This document shows, piece after piece, positions 16,291 to 22,672 of a DNA stretch of 40,665 nt. The notes under the pieces were generated by a model. It saw nothing but the letters and a program-made list of their open reading frames with translations, did no database searches and was not told where the DNA came from. The stretch is from contig JAPLYO010000026.1 in assembly GCA_026395555.1 (NCBI GenBank), forward strand, positions 1 to 40,665, written 5' to 3'. The DNA comes from Candidatus Peregrinibacteria bacterium. Lineage in GTDB: Bacteria; Patescibacteriota; Gracilibacteria; UBA1369; UBA12463. The position numbers were made by a program, and so were the translations under genes. Numbering within the stretch: the stretch's first letter is position 1; every line of letters begins with the position of its first letter.

Positions 16291-17016
16291 ATGCACGATA
16301 TTGACGATGAGTTAGAACAATTCGAAAAAAATCTTACCTCCTTCCAGAAGGAGCTCTCACCTACGCCTGACTTCACGGCACGAATGGCTAAGCGCCTACA
16401 GCGTCAGGATGTTCTGCTCCGCGAGGCAAGACATGCGGGCGGCTCTCGAGGTTTCTGGTTCTTCTTGGGTACACGTACCTATGCAGCCATCACCGCTTTT
16501 GTTTTTGTGCTCTTTACTGGCGGTGTTTCCACCTTCGCCTATACAAACGATAATGTCACCAACGGCAATCCTCTCTACCCCGTGAAGCGAGGTCTGGAGA
16601 AAATCGAGGAGACCTTTGCTAGCTCTCCCGAGTCACATGCAGAGTTCCAGGTAAAAATGCTTGGCCGAAGACTTGCCGAATCACGAAACTTGACCCTAAA
16701 TGGTATCGTCGACGAGTCAACTTCCCAAGAGGTTTCCACCGTTGTCGATAATGGCATTCAGGCCATTTCGGCTATTGAAAAAAGTGACTACCGAGACCAG
16801 CTCCTTGATCGCGTCACGACGATGCTCAAAGACGAAGAGAAAAGGATCTACACTACTGCCGGCGTTCCTTATCCTGCAGAGCCAGTTGTTGAAACTCCTA
16901 CCGTAAGCACCGCACCCGTTGTTGTACCTGCCCCTACTATCTTGTCAACAACTCCAGCTGAAGAGAAAAAAATACCCGAAGAGCAGACCGTTCGTGTTGA
17001 GATACAAGCACCTTAA
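16291..17016 (+). CDS. DUF5667-like membrane protein, likely partner of the sigma factor (frame breaks at the 3' end)
   Basis: The product starts MHDIDDELEQFEKNLTSFQK, with a cytoplasmic head of about 65 residues that could bind the sigma factor. One membrane helix follows (TYAAITAFVFVLFTGGVSTF). Outside is a helical domain with the block NGNPLYPVKRGLEKIEETF, which I associate with the DUF5667 family that commonly follows ECF sigma genes. A Pro/Val/Thr-rich stalk comes next, and the frame stops at 17016. The neighbouring -1 frame stays open to 17165 and continues in the same style (LIEPTTQVTTTTEDNVPTS, then VMSALEKHSQNLRQIELRV). The true gene therefore probably ran to 17165 and has lost its frame between about 16999 and 17014. 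An anti-sigma role is inferred from position and topology. Confidence 0.82.
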   Translation: MHDIDDELEQFEKNLTSFQKELSPTPDFTARMAKRLQRQDVLLREARHAGGSRGFWFFLGTRTYAAITAFVFVLFTGGVSTFAYTNDNVTNGNPLYPVKRGLEKIEETFASSPESHAEFQVKMLGRRLAESRNLTLNGIVDESTSQEVSTVVDNGIQAISAIEKSDYRDQLLDRVTTMLKDEEKRIYTTAGVPYPAEPVVETPTVSTAPVVVPAPTILSTTPAEEKKIPEEQTVRVEIQAP

Positions 17017-17165
17017 TCGAGCCGACGACACAAGTCACCACTACCACAGAAGATAACGTTCCCACCTCCCTTGGAGCCCCTACCGAGGTCATGAGTGCCC
17101 TCGAAAAACATTCCCAAAACTTACGACAAATTGAGCTGAGGGTAACTCAGGTGAGAAGAAGATAA
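17012..17165 (+). pseudogene. Out-of-frame 3' end of the DUF5667-like gene
   Basis: This segment has no start codon of its own that fits. It reads LIEPTTQVTTTTEDNVPTSL, then GAPTEVMSALEKHSQNLRQI and ELRVTQVRRR, ending in TAA at 17163-17165. The Thr/Pro-rich stalk matches the end of the preceding frame in composition, and the last 25 residues form a charged helix. It is best read as the severed end of the gene at 16291. Confidence 0.6.
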
Positions 17166-17291
17166 CAACTCACCTATTTGCGCATGGGCTTTTTTGGCAT
17201 GTTTGAATATATATCTATTCTCTCCTGTATCGCTTTTGCTATCTTTTTGCTGTATATTTGGACACATACTCTATTCTCTATCCGACTCCAT

Positions 17292-17594
17292 ATGAAGAAA
17301 ATCAAACAACTGACCGTGCATATGGATAGCAAATTGTACGAGATGGCCAAGGAAAAATGTAATTCCCAATTTGGAATTAGCCTTAGTCCATTAATAAAAG
17401 TATTTTTAAAGTAATTCGTAACCCAGAAGGGTGTTGGATTTTACGTAGGAGATGATGATTTATGTAATCTTTTTGCAAAGTGGCTTATTAAAAAACGCTA
17501 TAATCAAGGAAAAAATGGAGGTAGCCATCTCTATGGCCCGTATCTTAAAGATTTATATGATTTGGGAAATGTGAAAAACGGCCCACATAGATAG
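17292..17594 (+). pseudogene. Ribbon-helix-helix antitoxin-like gene with an in-frame stop
   Basis: From an ATG at 17292 the frame reads MKKIKQLTVHMDSKLYEMAK, then a helix-turn-helix ending FGISLSPLIKVFLK. This is the beta strand plus two helices of RelB/DinJ-style RHH antitoxins. A TAA follows at 17412-17414. Past that stop the same frame stays open for 59 more codons (FVTQKGVGFYVGDDDLCNLF, AKWLIKKRYNQGKN, then GPYLKDLYDLGNVKN) to a TAG at 17592-17594. A single change, for example TCA to TAA, would explain the break. The short 40-residue form may still bind DNA, so it could also be a genuine small protein with an unrelated open frame behind it. The longer upstream extension starting near 17178 would add a membrane helix and seems less likely. 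No toxin gene is seen next to it. Confidence 0.5.
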
Positions 17595-17611
17595 AGAATT
17601 CTTCCGCATTA

Positions 17612-17640
17612 TTGACAAATATAATAAAAACTAGTATTAA
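17612..17640 (+). promoter_or_regulatory. Upstream promoter of the ABC exporter
   Basis: A consensus TTGACA (17612-17617) and TATTAA (17635-17640) are 17 bases apart. A second possible -10 (TAATCT, 17657-17662) lies 6 bases before the ATG at 17669, in the leaderless position seen at other genes here. Confidence 0.55.
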
Positions 17641-17668
17641 TAGTGTCTCGAGTCTCTAATCTCTTGCT

Positions 17669-19387
17669 ATGAAGCCATATCTTCGGTACACCTTCGAGCT
17701 CATTTGGAAACGGAAAAGGCTGTTTCTTCTTTTATTGAGCCTCGTGATAGCTGAGACGCTGGCTCGATTAGGACAGCCATATTTGTATAAAATATTAGTC
17801 GATAGTTTGGCGAATGGATTGGTAGCACAAGCTTTTGATCCCGAAACGGCGCGCGTATTAGTCGAGGTTGTGGCGCTGTGGTTCTGCCTATCTGTTATCA
17901 ATAATCTCCTGAACGCCGAGACGCAGTACCTCGGCTGGGAAATTGGCAATGTAGCCTCTCAGGATGTACATCTCGATGGATATCATAAACTCCTGCAACT
18001 TGATTATTACAATCGCTTTTTACCTGCGGCCCTCGGATTTATTGGCATGATCATTATCGCCATTACCGTAAGCGTTCAGATGACGCTCCTATCGCTTGCT
18101 GTTATTCCTCCGGGACTGATTCTTATTATTACCATTATCAAACGCAATGAAGATGAACAGCATCGCATTAATAAATTATGGAATCTGAAACATGAACATC
18201 TGAGCGACCAAGTTACGAATATTATTACGTATAAATTGAATCAGGACGAAGAGCGATTCATGAATGTACAAAAAGATTTTAGCTATCGCGCCTCAGATGC
18301 ACAGCGAGCCCTGAATAAAAAATGGAGACTGGCGAGCATGCTCAATCCTGATGTACTTGCGAGGTTTCTCGTTATGGGATTAGGAGTTTTCATGGTAAAG
18401 GATGGAAAAATTACTATTGGTGCGCTTTTTATGTTCATGGGTTTACTGAATGAAATCCTTGCACCTCTTCATTTGCTGGGAGATATCCTTCCGCAATACA
18501 GTCGTCGTGCGCGACATATTGATCGGTTTTTGGATCTACAGAATGAAAAGGATGAGGTGAAGGAGCCGGAAAAACCATTCCATGTAAAGCCTGATGACAT
18601 CAAGGGGCGTATCGAGTTTCGAGATGTATCATTCACGTACCGCGAGGTGGCAAATCAAAACGATACCGTTGACGAGGTAAACACTGAGAAAAAAGGGTTT
18701 GGGCTGGAGCATGTTTCCTTCACGGTTGAGCCTGGGCAGCATGTAGCCCTCGTAGGACATTCTGGTGCGGGGAAATCGACCATCGTTTCATTGATTACGC
18801 GATTGGTGGATCCTACTCACGGACAAATCTTGTTGGATGGTATGGATATTCGTGAGTTCGCACAGGAAGAGTATCGATCGTTTTTTGGGACGGTTTTGCA
18901 AGAGCACTCCCTCTATAATGAGACGATTGCGCAGAATATTGCCTATGGAAAGTTTGATGCTACACATGAGGAGATTGTGAGCGCCGCGAAGGCGGCGCAG
19001 GCGTACGACTTTATTGAAAAGCTTCCAAAAGAATATGACACATTGATTGGCGAGCGCGGGGTTCGTTTGTCCGGCGGAGAGAAGCAGCGACTCGCTATCG
19101 CTCGTGCACTACTCAAGAGACCCAAGGTAGTCGTCCTGGATGAGCCTACGAGCGCACTTGATAGCATTACCGAGGCAAAGGTTCAAAAGGCACTTACCAT
19201 GCTCGTGGAGGGCCGTACAACGCTCACTATCGCCCACCGTCTCTCTACGGTTCGCAATGCAGATATAATTATCATCATTCATGGCGGAAAAATTCTCGCC
19301 CAAGGCTCTCACGCACAACTTCTTCATTCGTGCGGCGAGTACCGTGAGATGGTCGACCTCCAAACAGGTGGATTCTTGAGTGAGTAA
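17669..19387 (+). CDS. ABC exporter, fused membrane and ATPase domains; membrane domain looks shortened
   Basis: This is a half-size exporter (572 residues) that would work as a dimer and move a lipid, peptide or drug out of the membrane. The membrane domain has hydrophobic stretches at about residues 17-35, 65-85, 117-155 and 230-265. The ATPase domain has Walker A GHSGAGKST (near residue 363), a Q loop (GTVLQEHSLYNETI), the signature LSGGEKQRLAIARAL (near 466), Walker B VVVLDEPTSALDS and the switch His in TIAHRLSTV. Between LLQLDYYN and RFLPAALGF (about residue 113) the usual first intracellular loop, near 30 residues with its coupling helix, is missing although the frame is kept. An acidic insert (NQNDTVDEVNTEKKG) lies just before Walker A. 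Substrate unknown. It is followed by a GC-rich hairpin. Confidence 0.9.
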   Translation: MKPYLRYTFELIWKRKRLFLLLLSLVIAETLARLGQPYLYKILVDSLANGLVAQAFDPETARVLVEVVALWFCLSVINNLLNAETQYLGWEIGNVASQDVHLDGYHKLLQLDYYNRFLPAALGFIGMIIIAITVSVQMTLLSLAVIPPGLILIITIIKRNEDEQHRINKLWNLKHEHLSDQVTNIITYKLNQDEERFMNVQKDFSYRASDAQRALNKKWRLASMLNPDVLARFLVMGLGVFMVKDGKITIGALFMFMGLLNEILAPLHLLGDILPQYSRRARHIDRFLDLQNEKDEVKEPEKPFHVKPDDIKGRIEFRDVSFTYREVANQNDTVDEVNTEKKGFGLEHVSFTVEPGQHVALVGHSGAGKSTIVSLITRLVDPTHGQILLDGMDIREFAQEEYRSFFGTVLQEHSLYNETIAQNIAYGKFDATHEEIVSAAKAAQAYDFIEKLPKEYDTLIGERGVRLSGGEKQRLAIARALLKRPKVVVLDEPTSALDSITEAKVQKALTMLVEGRTTLTIAHRLSTVRNADIIIIIHGGKILAQGSHAQLLHSCGEYREMVDLQTGGFLSE

Positions 19388-19388
19388 A

Positions 19389-19412
19389 GGGCTGCACCCT
19401 TTCGTACAGCCC
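19389..19412. terminator. Hairpin between the convergent ABC exporter and unknown gene
   Basis: GGGCTG (19389-19394) pairs with CAGCCC (19407-19412) around a 12-base loop. There is no strong T tract, so this is a modest candidate. Confidence 0.35.
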
Positions 19413-19441
19413 CGTACCCTTCAACTCATATTTTCCACCGC

Positions 19442-20599
19442 CTAGAGCGATGTGAGTATTTTTCTTATTCGCTCATTCACGTCCAAAACTTTATTCATGA
19501 CGCCCTCTTCCTTGCTGAATGGATCAAGGATTCCATCCATCCATTTCGCATATTGACCATCCCGTCCTAATATTTTCGCCACCGTATCCGGCTGATCCTG
19601 AACGTAAATATTTCTTCTCCCAATGGGATATTTTTCAAATGGCCTACTGTACCAGAAAAAATTATAGGAAGATTTATCCCTCATAACGTCAGCAATAATA
19701 TTATCAAAAGCCGCCTCGGAGGTTGGTCCGAGTTTTGCCTTGATGCCATTTTGCTCCATAAAATATAGAGCTTCGGCTACCACTGCCGGAGTATAGGTTT
19801 TCGAAAACTCCTTCCCATATCTTCGATATTCCACGAAGCGATCTACGCTTATAAGCGTATTCGCCCTGGATCTTCTCACGCCGCACCACTCACAGGCTTC
19901 TTCGAAAGCGCGCAAAAGTGCTGGATCTCTCGCCTTGATCAAATCAAGCGCCGATACGACCTTTCCATTAATGCCGGTCGCTCCAAGCAAAGCCCTCAAG
20001 TACAAACCTCGAAGTCTGCAATTTTCCTTCATTTCCGGATCGTCCTCAACTCCTTTTTCGATCAGTCCATAAAACCAGTCGGCGAATTCCGCATCAGGCA
20101 AATCATTTGGGATACGTATGTCGTCCATTTGATTTATTACCTGATAGGGGCTCGCATCGAGAATGGTGAGTTCAAAATCCGGAACTTTTTCTTGCACCTT
20201 CTTGGCCCATGCAAAAAAATCAATGTTATCCAATTTTTCACCATCTTTTATAAGATTAGGGTTATAACTCACCCCCTTATATGCATTGCGTGGAGCACCT
20301 CCTCGCATTACTTCTGCAAAAAACTGTTTAACGCATAGGCTTGGGACGAATGCTTGATACGGCTGATTTGGCTGGAGAAAGGCCTCAAATGTTTTTAGGC
20401 GATCTTCTAACTTCATCGTATCCAAGTTAAAAGGCTCCTGGCCATCAAACCGTATCTCATTATAAAATCCGACAAGCTCCGCCCCCTTTCTTCCTCGAGA
20501 CTTACCGGCAGCAAGTTGCGGCTGTCTCACACCCCAATCCGGATCATTTTTATTAGGATCGAATAGGTTTGAAATTGATTGATATAATCGTTCTTTCAT
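19442..20599 (-). CDS. Unknown 385-residue soluble protein
   Basis: The product starts MKERLYQSISNLFDPNKNDP. I do not recognise a family. It is hydrophilic, without signal peptide or membrane helices, and probably all-alpha/beta. Blocks that look structured are QPYQAFVPSLCVKQFFAEVM, DFELTILDASPYQVINQM and LRGLYLRALLGATGINGKVV. Near the end are SYNFFWYSRPFEKYPIGRRN and IYVQDQPDTVAKILG. Aromatic residues are frequent. It lies directly behind an intrinsic terminator on the same strand, with a TATACT box (20614-20619) overlapping the U tract, so expression could depend on read-through or on a weak promoter there. The neighbour upstream is the SelO-like gene; the similar size and single-copy look suggest a shared accessory role, but this is only positional. 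Confidence 0.75.
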   Translation of the reverse strand: MKERLYQSISNLFDPNKNDPDWGVRQPQLAAGKSRGRKGAELVGFYNEIRFDGQEPFNLDTMKLEDRLKTFEAFLQPNQPYQAFVPSLCVKQFFAEVMRGGAPRNAYKGVSYNPNLIKDGEKLDNIDFFAWAKKVQEKVPDFELTILDASPYQVINQMDDIRIPNDLPDAEFADWFYGLIEKGVEDDPEMKENCRLRGLYLRALLGATGINGKVVSALDLIKARDPALLRAFEEACEWCGVRRSRANTLISVDRFVEYRRYGKEFSKTYTPAVVAEALYFMEQNGIKAKLGPTSEAAFDNIIADVMRDKSSYNFFWYSRPFEKYPIGRRNIYVQDQPDTVAKILGRDGQYAKWMDGILDPFSKEEGVMNKVLDVNERIRKILTSL

Positions 20600-20613
20600 A
20601 AAAAATAATTAAT

Positions 20614-20619
20614 AGTATA
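20614..20619 (-). promoter_or_regulatory. Possible -10 box of the 385-residue unknown gene
   Basis: TATACT on the minus strand lies 14 bases upstream of the ATG (20597-20599), immediately after the U tract of a terminator hairpin. The matching -35 would fall inside that hairpin, so terminator and promoter overlap. Confidence 0.35.
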
Positions 20620-20649
20620 TAAAAAACTCCGCATTCACATGAAGCGGAG
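20619..20649 (-). terminator. Intrinsic terminator (minus strand)
   Basis: On the minus strand CTCCGC (20644-20649) pairs with GCGGAG (20627-20632) around an 11-base loop and is followed by TTTTTT. It would end a transcript coming from 20.7-20.9 kb, just before the unknown gene. Confidence 0.7.
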
Positions 20650-20743
20650 CTATAAGGAAAACTTATTTTTCTTTCAATGGAAAAGAGAAAAAAGTTTCAC
20701 ACAAGCACCGCCGCACCATACGTGGCGATGGAAGCCATTGATA
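20620..20743 (-). ncRNA. Candidate small RNA 2
   Basis: A TATAAT box at 20750-20755 (minus) predicts a start near 20743, and the strong terminator at 20619-20649 gives an RNA of about 120 bases. Inside is a G/C-rich segment (CCATCGCCACGTATGG, then GTGCGGCGGTGC) able to fold. The -35 is poor. It could instead be an attenuating leader of the unknown gene downstream. Confidence 0.3.
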
Positions 20744-20789
20744 CCTATGATTATATTTTGATAGTTACAATAATTCATAATGCTATATT

Positions 20790-20823
20790 AAAAAAAACGC
20801 CTGGAAACATATCCGAGGCGTTT
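20790..20823 (-). terminator. Intrinsic terminator (minus strand)
   Basis: AAACGCCT (20816-20823 on the minus strand) pairs with AGGCGTTT (20795-20802) around a 13-base loop, followed by a run of T. It ends candidate small RNA 1 and any read-through from the SelO-like gene. Confidence 0.75.
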
Positions 20824-20904
20824 ATATTTTGTTGCATATAACAGCACCTCAGATTATGAGGCGTTGTGGTGATTTACTTGTTGGGAGAAGTTATTCTTCA
20901 TGTG
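20790..20904 (-). ncRNA. Candidate small RNA 1
   Basis: A good promoter (TTGACA at 20933-20938, 16 bases, TAATAT at 20911-20916, minus strand) begins right after the SelO-like gene stop. About 115 bases later comes an intrinsic terminator. In between a hairpin CCTCA / TGAGG is visible and no convincing reading frame. It is not a family I can name. Confidence 0.4.
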
Positions 20905-20910
20905 TATTCA

Positions 20911-20938
20911 ATATTATCATATTGGTGCATAATGTCAA
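20911..20938 (-). promoter_or_regulatory. Promoter of candidate small RNA 1
   Basis: A consensus TTGACA and TAATAT are 16 bases apart on the minus strand, with no gene start in reach downstream. Confidence 0.5.
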
Positions 20939-20940
20939 TT

Positions 20941-22341
20941 TTACCTTCGTTGCGCCATAATTTCAGCGTGTCTCCTCATGAACATCTCTTCGCTCTGACG
21001 AGTAAAACGCTGAAAATGCACTTCAAATTCCGCAGATCCGTACGGTAATTTATTTTGTTGGTTGAGGGCGCTCTTCTCGTAAAGTCTGAATACCTCACTA
21101 AGACATAGGGGAACTAGGTTGGCCGTCGCGTAAGCCATCCACATACTTTGATCATTTACCGATGGTCTTTCTGTTCGAACCTTAATGAGCTGAATCACCA
21201 TGTCTACTATTCTTCCACTCGCCCTGTCTATTTCCACCTCGTCAACATCATCTCTGAAATAACCTTTTAGTAGCGCCTTAATAGGATTAAATTTCAGAAA
21301 ACGTTCAGGATTATTTACGATCCAATAAACATTTGCGTGCGTGAGGCTGTGGGTAAATCCGAATATAGCACTCTCGATATCGCGCGTCATTGTCAGTGCT
21401 CTTGCCTGTGGGGAGAGTGAGTCGAGCTCTACGGAAGAGTCGAGATCGTGGAGAAGAAGACCTCGTTTATTCGGCATAAGACTAAAATTTCCTGTATGCG
21501 AAGCGAATCTAGCTACGCCGGCCTCGTGCGCTGAACGAAGAAGTCCGCCGATATTTCTTCCCATGTCGCTGGCGATACGAATAAGAGGCTCTCCTGGATT
21601 TCTCGGATCATACACATCGAAACGTGATGCTATGAGTGACCTCATCTCTTGACCCACCTCAAACCTTCCATTCGACGTATCAGGTTCAAAATATGCACCA
21701 AGCCTTTCATTAATATCACTTGGCATACCTAAAATAACGAACTCAATTGGCTGACCCTGCCACTGAAGTTCAGGATAACGGCCCCATGCGATCGGCAGAC
21801 AAGCCGGAACTCCCGCTTTATATAACTTTGCAGCGTTACTGAACTCTCTCTGACCTCTTCCGGAAGATAGTCCTCCTACTGGCTTGGGGGGATCAAGTAC
21901 TGGATATAAAGTGCCATTCTCTGCGATTCCCATGTGAATAAGAATAACCGGAAGCTCATCACTGATATTTCCAGCATTATCCCTCGTTCCCATTACCGGC
22001 TGATATGAATCACTCTTAGGAGGCGTGATAGTGCGAGTTTTTCCATTGAAATTTCCTATTCCTTTTAATTTATATCCATAGATTGACGTATCACCGGCGC
22101 GGAGCGGAGCGTTTCTTTTTACATAACCACTACGTCCTGGACTATCAAATTGCGGAGCGTTCGTCCAAGAAGCATAATCACTCAAAACCTCCAGCTCATC
22201 ATCCGGAATGGCAACTCCACCTGATCTAGGACCCATCTGCACTCCCAATGGAGATACCGGAGATTGATACCTTGCGTTTATGGGAGCTAAAATTTCAAAA
22301 TAATCTTTTGGATCTGAACGATTAGAAAAATCTAGACTCAT
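20941..22341 (-). CDS. SelO/protein-kinase-fold-like protein, possible AMPylator or kinase
   Basis: I recognise no exact family, but the motif order follows SelO-type atypical kinases. Lys91/Lys93 lie in YGYKLKGIGNF, comparable to the SelO LKGAG block. Glu166 lies in GRGQREFSNAAKLYKAGVP, comparable to IREFLxSEAxxxLGVP. Then come His282 and Asn285 in SHTGNFSLMP and Asp299/Asp301 in LLLHDLDSSVEL, placed like the catalytic-loop Asn and metal-binding Asp. SelO transfers AMP to protein side chains; whether this 466-residue protein does so is inference. There is no signal or membrane helix. Its promoter (TTGACA-16-TAGAAT) is one of the strongest here and contains an inverted repeat that may bind a regulator. 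The gene stands between tRNA-Phe and two small-RNA candidates. Alternatives are an aminoglycoside-kinase-like or a catalytically dead fold. Confidence 0.6.
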   Translation of the reverse strand: MSLDFSNRSDPKDYFEILAPINARYQSPVSPLGVQMGPRSGGVAIPDDELEVLSDYASWTNAPQFDSPGRSGYVKRNAPLRAGDTSIYGYKLKGIGNFNGKTRTITPPKSDSYQPVMGTRDNAGNISDELPVILIHMGIAENGTLYPVLDPPKPVGGLSSGRGQREFSNAAKLYKAGVPACLPIAWGRYPELQWQGQPIEFVILGMPSDINERLGAYFEPDTSNGRFEVGQEMRSLIASRFDVYDPRNPGEPLIRIASDMGRNIGGLLRSAHEAGVARFASHTGNFSLMPNKRGLLLHDLDSSVELDSLSPQARALTMTRDIESAIFGFTHSLTHANVYWIVNNPERFLKFNPIKALLKGYFRDDVDEVEIDRASGRIVDMVIQLIKVRTERPSVNDQSMWMAYATANLVPLCLSEVFRLYEKSALNQQNKLPYGSAEFEVHFQRFTRQSEEMFMRRHAEIMAQRR

Positions 22342-22346
22342 ATAAT

Positions 22347-22374
22347 AATACCTTTTATATTGTAGAAAGGTATT
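22347..22374. promoter_or_regulatory. Inverted repeat at the SelO-like promoter, possible operator
   Basis: AATACCTTT (22347-22355) and AAAGGTATT (22366-22374) are perfect 9-bp inverted arms 10 bases apart. They cover the -10 edge, the transcription start and the short leader, ending 5 bases before the ATG. Confidence 0.45.
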
Positions 22375-22399
22375 CTATAGTAATTCCTAATTATGTCAA
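22372..22399 (-). promoter_or_regulatory. Promoter of the SelO-like gene
   Basis: A consensus TTGACA (22394-22399) and TAGAAT (22372-22377) are 16 bases apart on the minus strand. The -35 begins 2 bases after the tRNA-Phe CCA end. Confidence 0.65.
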
Positions 22400-22401
22400 C
22401 T

Positions 22402-22476
22402 TGGTGCCGAAGGTCAGAATCGAACTGACAACGCCTGCCTCTTCAGGGCAGCGCTCTACCACTGAGCTACTTCGGC
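22402..22476 (-). tRNA. tRNA-Phe (GAA), CCA encoded
   Basis: The 75-base gene folds as a complete cloverleaf. The acceptor arms are GCCGAAG / CTTCGGC and the D stem is GCTC / GAGC. The anticodon stem CTGCC / GGCAG carries the loop CTGAAGA (anticodon GAA). The T arm is GTCAG-TTCGATT-CTGAC, the discriminator is A and CCA is encoded. Confidence 0.97.
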
Positions 22477-22506
22477 ATATATGGTACTTCTCGAATTTGC
22501 CTTGAG

Positions 22507-22534
22507 AGTATAGCAGATTTTTCCTGCGGTTCAA
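22507..22534 (-). promoter_or_regulatory. Promoter of tRNA-Phe
   Basis: TTGAAC (22529-22534) and an extended -10 TGC-TATACT (box at 22507-22512) are 16 bases apart on the minus strand. The precursor would begin about 24 bases before the tRNA. Confidence 0.65.
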
Positions 22535-22588
22535 CGAAGATTTTAGCTTTCGGCGTAGCAAAGGGTTGAGATGTGCTAGCCAAAATGC

Positions 22589-22616
22589 TTGCTATTTTGT
22601 GTTTTTATGTTATAAT
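22589..22616 (+). promoter_or_regulatory. Promoter of the secreted repeat protein
   Basis: TTGCTA (22589-22594) and TATAAT (22611-22616) are 16 bases apart. The leader to the ATG at 22673 is about 50 bases, A-rich and without a Shine-Dalgarno site, long compared with other genes here. Confidence 0.6.
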
Positions 22617-22672
22617 ATGCGCATAAACAAAAAACATTGTTTATCCTCTTTTATCCTTTAACAAAAATAAAA

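Noticed and set aside
20679..20843. A 54-codon plus-strand open frame in the spacer at 20.7-20.8 kb (MEKRKKFHTSTAAPYVAMEA...)
   Set aside because: It runs straight through a strong minus-strand terminator stem, has no promoter or ribosome site, and no protein-like pattern.
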